NCBI RefSeq assembly: GCF_017309585.1
Contig: NZ_CP071321.1
Coordinates: 1,798,001-1,862,000, forward strand
Source: Nitrogeniibacter aestuarii
Lineage (GTDB): Bacteria > Pseudomonadota > Gammaproteobacteria > Burkholderiales > Rhodocyclaceae
Direction: 5' to 3'
DNA: 64,000 nucleotides
Positions 36,010-44,807 of the stretch are shown piece by piece. Numbering within the stretch: position 1 is the first letter of the stretch; each line of letters starts with the position of its first letter. The translations under genes and the position numbers were made by a program. The notes below the pieces were generated by a model. The model had not been told where the DNA came from and made no database searches. It saw nothing but the letters and a program-made list of their open reading frames with translations.

Positions 36010-39000
36010 GCACGACTGAGCTGATCCAAAAAACGCTGGCATCCAGCACCACCGACACTGGTAGCGATTGCGACGCCTGCCCCAGCGTTGGCCTGCCCAT
36101 TCTGCTCACACGCATCGGTGTCGCCCCAAAGGCCATGCCGGTATTTGACTTGCCCGCTCAGGCACAAGCGGTACTCGACGGCATTGGCGCTCCTGCCCTC
36201 GGGCATGCGCGCTACACGCTCAGAACCATGCGCGCCGGCTTCGTTTACATCCGATACCAACGCGCCGATACGGGCATTTGGCGCTGGCAGTGCTACATGG
36301 TCTCGCCGTCGGGTCTGCTGCGCGAGATACCGCTCAGTACCCAGCCCGTGCCAACCCCCAGCGAACCGGCCTGCAACCGCAAGGCTCACAGTATCAACGC
36401 GTCCATCATCAGTCTTCCCGAGCCGGAAAAGATCGCCAAGGCCTACTTCGCGTACAGCGAACATTTCTGGACCAAGAGTGTGCGTGATCATTGGGCGAAA
36501 GATCCGCTACCTCGTTTTATCGAATTCAGTCCTCAGGCATGGCTCGGCTCACAGCAACAGACCGGTGCCATCCCGGTAGGCGAAGCGTCTGGACGCATTC
36601 CCGAGTATGGTCCGAAATACGTTGCGAGCTATTTCAAGGACAACTATTTCGAGTTCAAGCCGCGCACCGATGGCGCCGACTTCGCCAGCCTCTCCGATCG
36701 CATGAATATGATCCTGCCGGGCAAGGGAGCCGTGCTCACGTTACCAGACCCAATCGGCTGCGCTACGGATCTGAACACCTGGCGCATGTTCGAACTTGAC
36801 CGCTACAAGACTTATCTTGCCGACCCCGAGGTCGCTTGGAAATACTCCTGCGCCACACAGATCGAAGGGTTGCGCGAGTTCATTCAGGTGCAGACCAAGG
36901 CTGAGGTCGCGGCCGAGAAGAAGCGACAACAACGCCGTCGGGGCCCTTATCGCACCGACGCGCAGCGTGCGGAATCGCGTACCCGAAAGAAATGGGAAGA
37001 TCTCGAAGCACACTACGACGAGGCCGCGCGCAGTGCATTCCTCAAGAGCTACAAGAACAAACGCGACGCGCACCTGAAGAAGATCGAGCAGATCGACCCG
37101 GACTATGTCGCCTGGATGAGCGCTACGTCGCTGAGCCTCGCCATGAGCGACTACGACGCGCACAACATCGCCGACGGCCCCGGGGCCATCGAGGTCAGCA
37201 GCCGCTTGCTGGCCGGCGGAGTGTTGGGAAAAGATAGTCTCGAGTACTGGAAGCAGATGGCCGAAAAGGATGCGCTGGACGTCTCCAACTACGCCATTGG
37301 CGGCATCCTTGCCAATCAGGAGCAGTGGCGCACCGCGTTCAAGAACGCGGATGAGCAGAACATCGGCCAACTGCTGACCGATACGGGCACCCACGGCAAG
37401 CTCTTCGACATGCTCTCCAAGGCGGCCGAATCGGACGACCTGGGTGGCGTGACCCGCCATGCCAACACCATCATCAACGAAACGAGCGCCGCACTGCTCA
37501 CCACGGTGACTGGCGCCTTTAGCGCTGTGGCGAGTGATGCAGCCCGCCGCGCTACCCAGGGCATGACCGACGCGGGCCAGGCGGCCAGCGAAGCGGTCGA
37601 AAAGGCCACGTATGAACTCGACCGGCTGCAGGTCAAGCTCGGGCTCGCCTACGCTCACCTGATCGCCGACACGTCCGTGGTGTTGATCAAGATCGAACTG
37701 ACGCTCGACGAATGGCACCGCATCGCCATGCACATGCTCGGCGAAGGCTTGAAGGACATCACTCGGGAAGCGGGGCGTAACTTCGCCGCTATGGCGCTCG
37801 GCGCCCAACTGCGCATTCCGCACGACAGCCCGATGGCACAGCGGCTCATCGGTTTTACCTTCTGGATCTCGGGTAAAGGACACGCCCTGGTCAAGAACCT
37901 TGCCGACGCTCTGGGCACCACCGCCGAGGTGTTGATGGGCGCTGGTGCCAATGCCACCAAAGCCTTGGCACGTGGGGCTGCCGCCGGTGCCGAATCGGCC
38001 GCCGGCGCTGGTACCCGCATCGGTCAAGGCGCCGCCAAAGGCGCCCAAGCGGCCCTGCGGCGGCTCACCGTCGTCGGCCACAACCTTGCCGAAGGTAGCC
38101 AGGTCCTTTCGCGCCTGCCCACCCAATTGGCGGAAACGCGCGCCGTACAAAGCGCCACCCGCATGACCCGCTCCGCCCTGACCATGGCCGGCAGTTCGGA
38201 AGTGCGCATTGCCAGCGTCGCCTTGGTATTTCAACTTTATGGGATCAAGCAGGCGATCGATGTTTATGGCAAGACGGATGGTTGGCGCCATAGAGACGCG
38301 GCATGGGCCTTGGGCTCATCTGCCGTCGGCCTCACCGGCGCAAGCCTGGAACTTTGGGGTAAGGCCGTGCAAGTTGCCCGGGGTGCCGAAGCTACGATGG
38401 TGGGGATATCGGCTGCGACGGTGATCAGGGTAGGCGGGTATTTCGGGGTCGTGACAAGCGCTTATGATTCATATCAGGGTTTCGTGAAGGCCTCGACGTT
38501 CTATAAGAGTGGCGACTATGACGCCTCAACGCTTATGGGGATTGCGGGACTTTTTGGAGGAGTAGGGGCAGGGGTCGGGGCTTGGGGGGTGTACATAGGG
38601 TCATCTGCATTCTTTGGTCCGGTCGGGATCTTAATTGCTTGCATCGCTTTGGGTGTGGTTTTTACGTATGTCGCCTTCTTGGTAAAGGATACTCAGGTAG
38701 AAATTTGGCTGGATCGAAGCAAATTTGGTGCTCACAAACGTACGGAGGGGGCGTTCAAGAGCGCCAAGCAGGAACGCGAAGCAATGGAATTGCTCGGCAG
38801 CCAATTAGTGGTCGAATTGGAATGGCACGATACCGGGGTAACGTTCATCAGCGAAGAGGACGAAATCTCCGTCACCGTAAAATGGCCCCATGATTCGCGG
38901 GGTACCGTGATGTATGGCCTCGTGCTCCATGGTAAAGGGCGAAAGGTCATCGGAGATCCGGTGATTGACGGTCCCTTGTCCGACCAAACGCTTGCGATAC

Positions 39001-39251
39001 CCGCTGCACTCAAAGGTGGCAACAAGGGCGCGCCGTCTCTGGCGAGTTCTACAGATCTCATGAGGCTACCATCTGAGCATAGCTACAAGCGGGAAGGTGG
39101 TCAGAGCAATGGTTCAGGGCAGATTGTTGTCTGGGACGAAGTGTGGAAGGTCAGTGAGCGTTTTGATAAAGCGGAATTGTATTTGCGGTATTTCCCCGAG
39201 GAGGGGAATGCAGCGAAGTATTTTGATGACGTGCTTGAAGTCGCAGATTGA
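36006..39251 (+). CDS. VasX/BTH_I2691-like T6SS membrane-targeting effector
   Basis: The 1081-residue protein has an N-terminal region, about 12-190, resembling the VasX N-terminal / BTH_I2691 effector family: CDACPSVGLPILLTRIGVAP, then YTLRTMRAGFVYIRY and WRWQCYMVSPSGLL. A highly basic coiled stretch lies at about 295-365, an Ala-rich helical middle at about 480-735, and a group of hydrophobic helices at about 735-900 (VALVFQLYGIKQ, GVGAWGVYIGSSAFF, IACIALGVVFTYVAFLV). A soluble tail follows. Members insert into target membranes and dissipate ion gradients. The last 1 kb is lower in GC than the rest, as in toxins with exchangeable ends. Confidence 0.82.
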   Translation: MSTTELIQKTLASSTTDTGSDCDACPSVGLPILLTRIGVAPKAMPVFDLPAQAQAVLDGIGAPALGHARYTLRTMRAGFVYIRYQRADTGIWRWQCYMVSPSGLLREIPLSTQPVPTPSEPACNRKAHSINASIISLPEPEKIAKAYFAYSEHFWTKSVRDHWAKDPLPRFIEFSPQAWLGSQQQTGAIPVGEASGRIPEYGPKYVASYFKDNYFEFKPRTDGADFASLSDRMNMILPGKGAVLTLPDPIGCATDLNTWRMFELDRYKTYLADPEVAWKYSCATQIEGLREFIQVQTKAEVAAEKKRQQRRRGPYRTDAQRAESRTRKKWEDLEAHYDEAARSAFLKSYKNKRDAHLKKIEQIDPDYVAWMSATSLSLAMSDYDAHNIADGPGAIEVSSRLLAGGVLGKDSLEYWKQMAEKDALDVSNYAIGGILANQEQWRTAFKNADEQNIGQLLTDTGTHGKLFDMLSKAAESDDLGGVTRHANTIINETSAALLTTVTGAFSAVASDAARRATQGMTDAGQAASEAVEKATYELDRLQVKLGLAYAHLIADTSVVLIKIELTLDEWHRIAMHMLGEGLKDITREAGRNFAAMALGAQLRIPHDSPMAQRLIGFTFWISGKGHALVKNLADALGTTAEVLMGAGANATKALARGAAAGAESAAGAGTRIGQGAAKGAQAALRRLTVVGHNLAEGSQVLSRLPTQLAETRAVQSATRMTRSALTMAGSSEVRIASVALVFQLYGIKQAIDVYGKTDGWRHRDAAWALGSSAVGLTGASLELWGKAVQVARGAEATMVGISAATVIRVGGYFGVVTSAYDSYQGFVKASTFYKSGDYDASTLMGIAGLFGGVGAGVGAWGVYIGSSAFFGPVGILIACIALGVVFTYVAFLVKDTQVEIWLDRSKFGAHKRTEGAFKSAKQEREAMELLGSQLVVELEWHDTGVTFISEEDEISVTVKWPHDSRGTVMYGLVLHGKGRKVIGDPVIDGPLSDQTLAIPAALKGGNKGAPSLASSTDLMRLPSEHSYKREGGQSNGSGQIVVWDEVWKVSERFDKAELYLRYFPEEGNAAKYFDDVLEVAD

Positions 39252-39270
39252 AAGTATGGGGTTCAATGGA

Positions 39271-40353
39271 ATGAACGAGAACGGTTGGGAGAATGACCGG
39301 AATGTGACCGATGTGGCGCTGGAGCCGGTTTCTGCGGGGGTCGTGAAAACTTTGCCGAAGTTATCGGAATCTGTTTCTTGGAGAGATTTTGGCTCAAATT
39401 TCTTCTCAGACGTTTCTGGACTTAATGGTAGCTACTTGCAGGTTACTTGGAATGACGCTGTCGATCGAATTGCTGGTATGGTTGTTCTATTATTCATTCT
39501 CCCTCAGATGGTTGTCGCAAGTGTATTCTTACTTTTGGTAGGGGCGAAAGCTGGACATGGATATATGCTCCTTGTGGCAGGTGTGATGCTTGTTTGCTTT
39601 GTCGTCCTGTATTTTGTGAGTAGGGCGTTTTTCTCGCTTCCACGAGGAGAGGTCGTTCGTTTTTGTAGAAAGAATCGGAAAATTTACAAAGCATACGCCC
39701 CGCGAAAACAAGTAATTGGCTTTGTGGTTCCGACGAAACGGCGTGCAGAAATCGTTGCCTATGACTGGGCCAATGTCCGTGCCGAGATCACGAAGGGTTA
39801 CTACGCGACCGGAGCAACCGCGGGCCGGCTGCATTTTCTCCAACTGGCCGTGCTTGATCCTCAGACCAAGCAGGTGATCGACCGCTTCATCATCGGAAAG
39901 AAGTCTTTTGTCGGGTTCGCCGACCGGGTCCAGCTTTGGGAATTGATTCGCCGTTACATGCAGGAGCCCGATCGCAAGTGGGACTATGTCCCGACGAACG
40001 TTTACCGTGAGTCGAGTTTCGAATCTTTCGACTACGCCAATCCGGTATCCATCTTCCTGCGTAACGAGACCACCCCGGCCTTCTTCATCGGTCTCTTCGG
40101 TTGGCTTCTGAGCCCCGTGATGGCACTGGCCGGTGTCAGTCGCTGGATCATCTTCCATCTGACGACCGCGCCGGATTGGCGCGAACTGGATCGAACGGTA
40201 TTTCAATACCCCGAGCAGGGCGACGAGCAAAAACCCAATCTGAGTGCTACGGAACGCAAGCGCCGGGTTCGTTGGATGTGGGTCTGGGTGCTGTCGGTGG
40301 GGTTCGCGATGGCAGGCTTTGTGGCGATCGCGGTCATGCATTCAAGCGTTTGA
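39271..40353 (+). CDS. Tandem membrane protein copy 1 (candidate effector immunity)
   Basis: The 360-residue protein has two predicted helices at about 67-90 and 98-120, two more at about 268-295 and 334-356, and a cytosolic-type domain between them (GEVVRFCRKNRKIYKAYAPRK onward, in parts). It resembles DUF6708-like membrane proteins found beside T6SS effectors; that family name is from memory and unverified. From about residue 127 it is almost identical to copies 2 and 3, but residues 60-125 differ. The start at 39271 is set by homology with the other copies. Its place 19 nt after the effector and its membrane location suggest immunity. Confidence 0.65.
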   Translation: MNENGWENDRNVTDVALEPVSAGVVKTLPKLSESVSWRDFGSNFFSDVSGLNGSYLQVTWNDAVDRIAGMVVLLFILPQMVVASVFLLLVGAKAGHGYMLLVAGVMLVCFVVLYFVSRAFFSLPRGEVVRFCRKNRKIYKAYAPRKQVIGFVVPTKRRAEIVAYDWANVRAEITKGYYATGATAGRLHFLQLAVLDPQTKQVIDRFIIGKKSFVGFADRVQLWELIRRYMQEPDRKWDYVPTNVYRESSFESFDYANPVSIFLRNETTPAFFIGLFGWLLSPVMALAGVSRWIIFHLTTAPDWRELDRTVFQYPEQGDEQKPNLSATERKRRVRWMWVWVLSVGFAMAGFVAIAVMHSSV

Positions 40354-40429
40354 TCGTTTCGCGGTAGGCGTGAATCCACTGGGTCATGGGCTGGTTTGGA
40401 CTGGCTTGGGAAGAGTGGAGATTAATTGA

Positions 40430-41512
40430 ATGAATGAGAACCGTTGGGAGAATGATCGGAATGTGACGGAGGTGGCGTTGGCTCCAGCTTCTGCGGGGGG
40501 CATCAAGACGTTGCCGAGATCGACTGAAATGGTCAGCAGTAAGGAGCTTGATTCACGCTCTTTCTCTGAGGTAACTGGGGCAAACGCAAGCTATCTTCAA
40601 GTCGTTTGGGGGGATGTGTCGGATAGAACAATGGGAGCAGGGATGGTTGTTCTGTTGACGCCATTTTTCTCTCTTCTGCCGTTCGTGGCGTTTTATATGT
40701 TTGGTGATGATGACCTAGGCGTCTTGAGTGCCGCATTACTCATGATGCTGCTTTTGTGTTTTCTCTATTACGTATCAGTTGCGTCATTTGTCATTGTTCC
40801 AAGAGGTGAAGTTGTTCGTTTTTGTAGAAAGAGCGGGAAAATTTACAAAGCATACGCCCCGCGAAAACAAGTAATTGGCTTTGTGGTTCCGACGAAACGG
40901 CGTGCAGAAATCGTTGCCTATGACTGGGCCAATGTCCGTGCCGAGATCACGAAGGGTTACTACGCGACCGGAGCAACAGCGGGCCGACTGCATTTTCTCC
41001 AACTGGCCGTCCTGGATCCTCAGACCAAGCAGGTGATCGACCGCTTCATCATCGGAAAGAAGTCTTTCGTCGGGTTCGCCGACCGGGTCCAGCTTTGGGA
41101 ATTGATTCGCCGCTACATGCAGGAGCCCGATCGCAAGTGGGACTATGTCCCGACGAACGTTTACCGTGAGTCGAGTTTCGAATCTTTCGACTACGCCAAT
41201 CCGGTATCCATCTTCCTGCGTAACGAGACGACCCCGGCCTTCTTCATCGGTCTCTTCGGTTGGCTTCTGAGCCCCGTGATGGCACTGGCCGGTGTCAGTC
41301 GCTGGATCATCTTCCATCTGACGACCGCGCCGGATTGGCGCGAGCTGGATCGATCGGTATTTCAATACCCCGAGCAGCGCGACGAACAAAAACCGAATCT
41401 GAGTGCTGCGGAACGCAGGCGTCGGGTTCGTTGGATGTGGGTCTGGGTGCTGTCGGTGGGGCTCGCGATGGCAGGCTTTGTGGCGATCGCGGTGATGCAT
41501 TCAAGCGTTTGA
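40430..41512 (+). CDS. Tandem membrane protein copy 2 (candidate effector immunity)
   Basis: This 360-residue paralogue of the gene at 39271 starts MNENRWENDRNVTEVALAP and shares the KELDSRSFSEVTG segment with copy 3. Its first two membrane helices (VLLTPFFSLLPFVAFYMFG and AALLMMLLLCFLYYVS) are distinct from both siblings. The remainder matches copy 1 almost residue for residue, with only a handful of substitutions such as RDEQ for GDEQ and RR for KR near the end. TGGAG lies upstream of the ATG. Confidence 0.65.
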   Translation: MNENRWENDRNVTEVALAPASAGGIKTLPRSTEMVSSKELDSRSFSEVTGANASYLQVVWGDVSDRTMGAGMVVLLTPFFSLLPFVAFYMFGDDDLGVLSAALLMMLLLCFLYYVSVASFVIVPRGEVVRFCRKSGKIYKAYAPRKQVIGFVVPTKRRAEIVAYDWANVRAEITKGYYATGATAGRLHFLQLAVLDPQTKQVIDRFIIGKKSFVGFADRVQLWELIRRYMQEPDRKWDYVPTNVYRESSFESFDYANPVSIFLRNETTPAFFIGLFGWLLSPVMALAGVSRWIIFHLTTAPDWRELDRSVFQYPEQRDEQKPNLSAAERRRRVRWMWVWVLSVGLAMAGFVAIAVMHSSV

Positions 41513-41587
41513 TCGTTTCGCGGTAGGCGTGAATCCACTGGTCATGGGCTGGTTTGGACTGGCTTGGGAAGAGTGGAGAACAATTGA

Positions 41588-42670
41588 ATGAATGAGAACC
41601 GTTGGGAGAATGATCGGAATGTGACGGAGACGGCTTTGAAGCCTGTTTCTGCTGGAGTCGTCAAGACTTTGCCAAGCTCATTGGAGTTGGTCAGCAGCAA
41701 GGAGCTTGATTCGCGATCCTTTTCAGAAATAACCGGTGTTAACGACAGCTATCTGCAGATTACGTGGGGTGATTCTTTGGATCGAACAATGGGGCTGTTG
41801 CTTATGTTTTTTCTGGCCCCATTGTTGCTGAGTATTCCCCTATTTATACTTTATTTAGATGTATTTAAGACAAGCGATTTTAGTGTCTTTTCTTTTCTTA
41901 TCTCAATTTTTTTCTGCTTTATTGGGTATATTGGAATTAAAGCCTTTGTCTTTGCTCCAAATGGCGAAGTAGTTCGTTTTTGTAGGAATGACGGGAAAAT
42001 ATATAGGGGTTACGCAAACAGGAAACGTCAACTTGGTTTTGTAGTCCCGACGAAACGGAGCGCAGAAATCGTTGCCTATGACTGGGCCAATGTCCGTGCC
42101 GAGATCACGAAGGGTTACTACGCGACCGGAGCAACCGCGGGCCGGCTGCATTTTCTCCAACTGGCCGTGTTGGATCCTCAGACCAAGCAGGTGATCGACC
42201 GCTTCATCATCGGAAAGAAGTCTTTCGTCGGGTTCGCCGACCGGGTCCAGCTTTGGGAATTGATTCGCCGCTACATGCAGGAGCCCGATCGCAAGTGGGA
42301 CTATGTCCCGACGAACGTTTACCGTGAGTCGAGTTTCGAATCCTTCGACTACGCCAATCCGGTATCCATCTTCCTGCGAAACGAGACGACCCCGGCCTTC
42401 TTCATCGGTCTCTTCGGTTGGCTTCTGAGCCCCGTGATGGCACTGGCCGGTGTCAGTCGCTGGATCATCTTCCATCTGACGACCGCGCCGGATTGGCGCG
42501 AACTGGATCGAACGGTATTTCAATACCCCGAGCAGGGCGACGAGCAAAAACCCAATCTGAGTGCTACGGAACGCAAGCGCCGGGTTCGTTGGATGTGGGT
42601 CTGGGGGCTGTCGGTGGGGCTCGTGATGGCAGGCTTTGTGGCGATCGCGGTCATGCATTCAAGCGTTTGA
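41588..42670 (+). CDS. Tandem membrane protein copy 3 (candidate effector immunity)
   Basis: This is the third 360-residue paralogue. The N-terminal 55 residues resemble copy 2, but residues about 68-150 are the most divergent of the array and are encoded by markedly AT-rich DNA (41800-42040, with runs such as TCTCAATTTTTTTC). From VVPTKRSAEIVAYDWANVRAE onward it is nearly identical to copy 1. The sharp DNA boundary at about 42046 looks like a recombination or gene-conversion junction. The likely role is the same as its siblings, perhaps protection against variant toxins. Confidence 0.65.
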   Translation: MNENRWENDRNVTETALKPVSAGVVKTLPSSLELVSSKELDSRSFSEITGVNDSYLQITWGDSLDRTMGLLLMFFLAPLLLSIPLFILYLDVFKTSDFSVFSFLISIFFCFIGYIGIKAFVFAPNGEVVRFCRNDGKIYRGYANRKRQLGFVVPTKRSAEIVAYDWANVRAEITKGYYATGATAGRLHFLQLAVLDPQTKQVIDRFIIGKKSFVGFADRVQLWELIRRYMQEPDRKWDYVPTNVYRESSFESFDYANPVSIFLRNETTPAFFIGLFGWLLSPVMALAGVSRWIIFHLTTAPDWRELDRTVFQYPEQGDEQKPNLSATERKRRVRWMWVWGLSVGLVMAGFVAIAVMHSSV

Positions 42671-42800
42671 GCGTTTCGCGACAGGCGTGAATCCACTGGG
42701 TCATGGGCTGGTTTGGACAGCCCGGGGAATCATGTGGTTTCTAAGCCTCCAGTCGAGGTTTGTTGTGTTGGTCGTGAATGATTTTGGCTACCGTGCTTGA

Positions 42801-42823
42801 GGTATAAAGATTGCTCTTATACC
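42801..42823. promoter_or_regulatory. Inverted repeat upstream of the K+ channel gene
   Basis: GGTATAA (42801-42807) and TTATACC (42817-42823) are a perfect 7-bp inverted repeat with a 9-nt spacer in an AT-rich gap. It could be an operator or small hairpin. It is about 30 nt before the channel start, and no cognate regulator is visible. Confidence 0.35.
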
Positions 42824-42853
42824 ATCGGCGTATTTTGTTAGCTAAACGTCATT

Positions 42854-43681
42854 GTGCCTCCTATGCATCGAACGACAACCGAGGAGCCGCGCCGAGAGAG
42901 TGAACGCTTGTTCGCGTTTGTGAGCCGTGCCCCGGATGGTTCGGTTTCCCTCGGCTGGGTGGAATCGGTGGTTCAGCTGGTGATCGTGGTGTCGCTGGCG
43001 GCGTTTGCGCTGGAGACGCTGCCGGATCTGACTGACGGCCAGAAGTCGGTGCTCGGTTTGGTCGAGTTGGGGTGTGTGGGTGTCTTCAGCCTTGAGTATG
43101 TCGTGCGTCTGGCGCTGACCCGGCCCTGGCGAAAGTACGCCTTCAGTTTCTTTGGGGTGGTTGATCTGGTGGCCATCCTTCCGTTCTATCTCAGCCTCGG
43201 GGTCGGGACGGAGTCGGTGAGGGCGCTGCGCTTGTTGCGTCTGTTTCGCATGCTCAAGCTCATGCGCTACAACACGGCAATGCTGCGCTTCTACCGGGCT
43301 TTGTGTCTGGCGCGCGAAGAACTGACCCTGTTCGGCACGGCGGCGCTGATCCTGCTGTATCTGTCGGGTGTCGGGGTGTATCAGTTCGAGCACGCGGTTC
43401 AGCCCGAGGTGTTCAGGTCGGTCTTCGATGGCTTGTGGTGGGCGTTGTGCACGCTCACCACGGTTGGATACGGTGATCTGTATCCGGTGACCATGGGCGG
43501 GCGAATTTTCACTTTCGTGATTCTGGTGATCGGCCTGGGTGTCATTGCCGTTCCGACGGGCCTGGTGGCCTCGGCCATGTCGGAGGCGCGGCATCAGATC
43601 GAGCGTGAAATGGATGCCGAAGCACGTCAGCAAACCTTGGTGGTCGAAGAGCCGGAAAACGCAGTGGTGAACCGCCCTTGA
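42854..43681 (+). CDS. Voltage-gated-type potassium channel
   Basis: The 275-residue protein has six predicted membrane helices. S4 carries regularly spaced Arg/Lys (RALRLLRLFRMLKLMR, about 117-132), and the pore loop holds the K+ filter TTVGYGD (about 201-207), followed by the S6 hinge VIGLGVIAVPTGLVAS. A short acidic tail follows with no RCK domain. It is a KvAP/Kch-like cation channel of the inner membrane. GTG 42854 and ATG 42863 are both possible starts, neither with a clear ribosome site. Its place between the toxin-immunity cassette and tssA is unusual for a T6SS island. Confidence 0.9.
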   Translation: MPPMHRTTTEEPRRESERLFAFVSRAPDGSVSLGWVESVVQLVIVVSLAAFALETLPDLTDGQKSVLGLVELGCVGVFSLEYVVRLALTRPWRKYAFSFFGVVDLVAILPFYLSLGVGTESVRALRLLRLFRMLKLMRYNTAMLRFYRALCLAREELTLFGTAALILLYLSGVGVYQFEHAVQPEVFRSVFDGLWWALCTLTTVGYGDLYPVTMGGRIFTFVILVIGLGVIAVPTGLVASAMSEARHQIEREMDAEARQQTLVVEEPENAVVNRP

Positions 43682-43715
43682 ATGGCTGCCGCAGGGCGCC
43701 GTCTGGAGTATTGGA

Positions 43716-44807
43716 ATGAATCAGGAAGAATTGCTCGCCCCGGTGGCTGGCCCCAACGGTTGTGGCGAGGACATGCTGTTCTCTGACGCCTTTGATCGTA
43801 TCACCGAGATGCGCCGCTTCGATGATCCGTCGCTGAGCCAGGGCGAGTGGGTGACCGAGATCAAGGAGGCGGACTGGCCGGGCGTGGTGCGTGAATGCAC
43901 CCAGCTGCTGTCGGGCAAAACCAAGGATCTGCGGTTGGCTGTGTGGATGACCGAGGCGTTGTCCTGCACGAAGGGCTTTGACGGGCTGGCCGAGGGTTAC
44001 GCGCTGACCGCAGGGCTGATGGATCAGTACTGGGACGGGATTCATCCCTTGCCGGAAGACGACGATCTGGAACAGCGCATTGGCGTGCTGGACTGGCTGT
44101 TGGCGCAGTCGCCGCGTTTGGTGCGCCAGATACCTGTCACCCAGTCGCCGCGCGGCCGCTTCAGTTCGCTGGATCTTGCCTCTGCGCAGGCACTCGAGCA
44201 AGCCATGGAACGCAATCCGGGTGAGGCCGAATCCATGAAGGCGCAGGCGCATCTGACCCAGGAGGCCTTTGATGCGGCGCGCCGTGATACGCCCGGTGCG
44301 TTCTTTGCACAGACGGCGCAGTCGGCGGGGCAGGCACTCGATGCCCTGGCGCGGCTTGAGGCCTCCGTGGACGCGCGCCTCGGGATGGAGGGGCCCGGAT
44401 TCAGTGCAGCGCGCGACGCGCTCAAGGGCGTGATCGACCAGCTGGGTCGATTTGCGCGCGATGCCGGCGTCCATGCCGATGTTGCCGCCAGTGACGTGCC
44501 GGTGACCGAACCCGGTATCGCGAGCGAACAATCGACTCCTGCGGTATCTCCGGTCGTGAGCGCCATGCCGGGCCCGATTCAGACGCGCGCCCAGGCCATT
44601 TCCCAGCTCAAGGCCGTGGCCGAATTCTTTCGGCGTACCGAACCCCATAGCCCGGTGGCCTATCTGGCGGACAAGGCGGCCAAGTGGGGTGACATGTCGC
44701 TGCATGAATGGTTGCGCACGGTCGTCAAGGACGAGGGGGCGCTCTCTCATGTCGAGGAGTTGCTCGGTGTGCCGTCCAACACCACGCCAAACGAGGGCGA
44801 CTACTAG
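43716..44807 (+). CDS. tssA: T6SS baseplate/assembly protein TssA (ImpA family)
   Basis: The 363-residue protein has the ImpA N-terminal domain: PNGCGEDMLFSDAFDRI, then EADWPGVVRECTQLLSGKTKDLRLAVWMTEAL and DQYWDGIHPLPEDDD, which are strongly diagnostic. The C-terminal part ends in the short PHSPVAYLADKAAKWGDMSLHEWLRTV motif. TssA guides sheath and tube polymerisation. It closes the rightward T6SS block. Its stop overlaps that of the convergent transporter gene (CTAG). No tssM follows. Confidence 0.94.
   Translation: MNQEELLAPVAGPNGCGEDMLFSDAFDRITEMRRFDDPSLSQGEWVTEIKEADWPGVVRECTQLLSGKTKDLRLAVWMTEALSCTKGFDGLAEGYALTAGLMDQYWDGIHPLPEDDDLEQRIGVLDWLLAQSPRLVRQIPVTQSPRGRFSSLDLASAQALEQAMERNPGEAESMKAQAHLTQEAFDAARRDTPGAFFAQTAQSAGQALDALARLEASVDARLGMEGPGFSAARDALKGVIDQLGRFARDAGVHADVAASDVPVTEPGIASEQSTPAVSPVVSAMPGPIQTRAQAISQLKAVAEFFRRTEPHSPVAYLADKAAKWGDMSLHEWLRTVVKDEGALSHVEELLGVPSNTTPNEGDY

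Larger units (their letters stand above)
39271..42715 (+). repeat. Three tandem 1.16-kb gene repeats
   Basis: Units start at 39271, 40430 and 41588, with periods of 1159 and 1158 nt. Each unit contains one 1083-nt gene plus a 75-nt spacer with the shared sequence beginning GCGTTTGA(T/G)CGTTTCGCG and including GGCGTGAATCCACTGG. Coding parts from about base 380 of units 1 and 2, and about base 460 of unit 3, are nearly identical at DNA level, whereas the segment for the first two helices is diverged. This is the mosaic expected from duplication followed by recombination or selection. Confidence 0.9.

Noticed and set aside
36741..38291. A 516-codon minus-strand open frame opposite the effector gene
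   Set aside because: It has no family signal and His/Arg/Gly-rich composition typical of antisense frames; the effector reading is supported by its family motifs and coupled start.
39271..42715. CRISPR-like repeat array
   Set aside because: The repeats are 1.16-kb coding units, not short repeats with unique spacers.
42671..42853. Insertion sequence end or attachment site after the tandem array
   Set aside because: Only a 7-bp inverted repeat is present. There is no transposase, target duplication or tRNA end.
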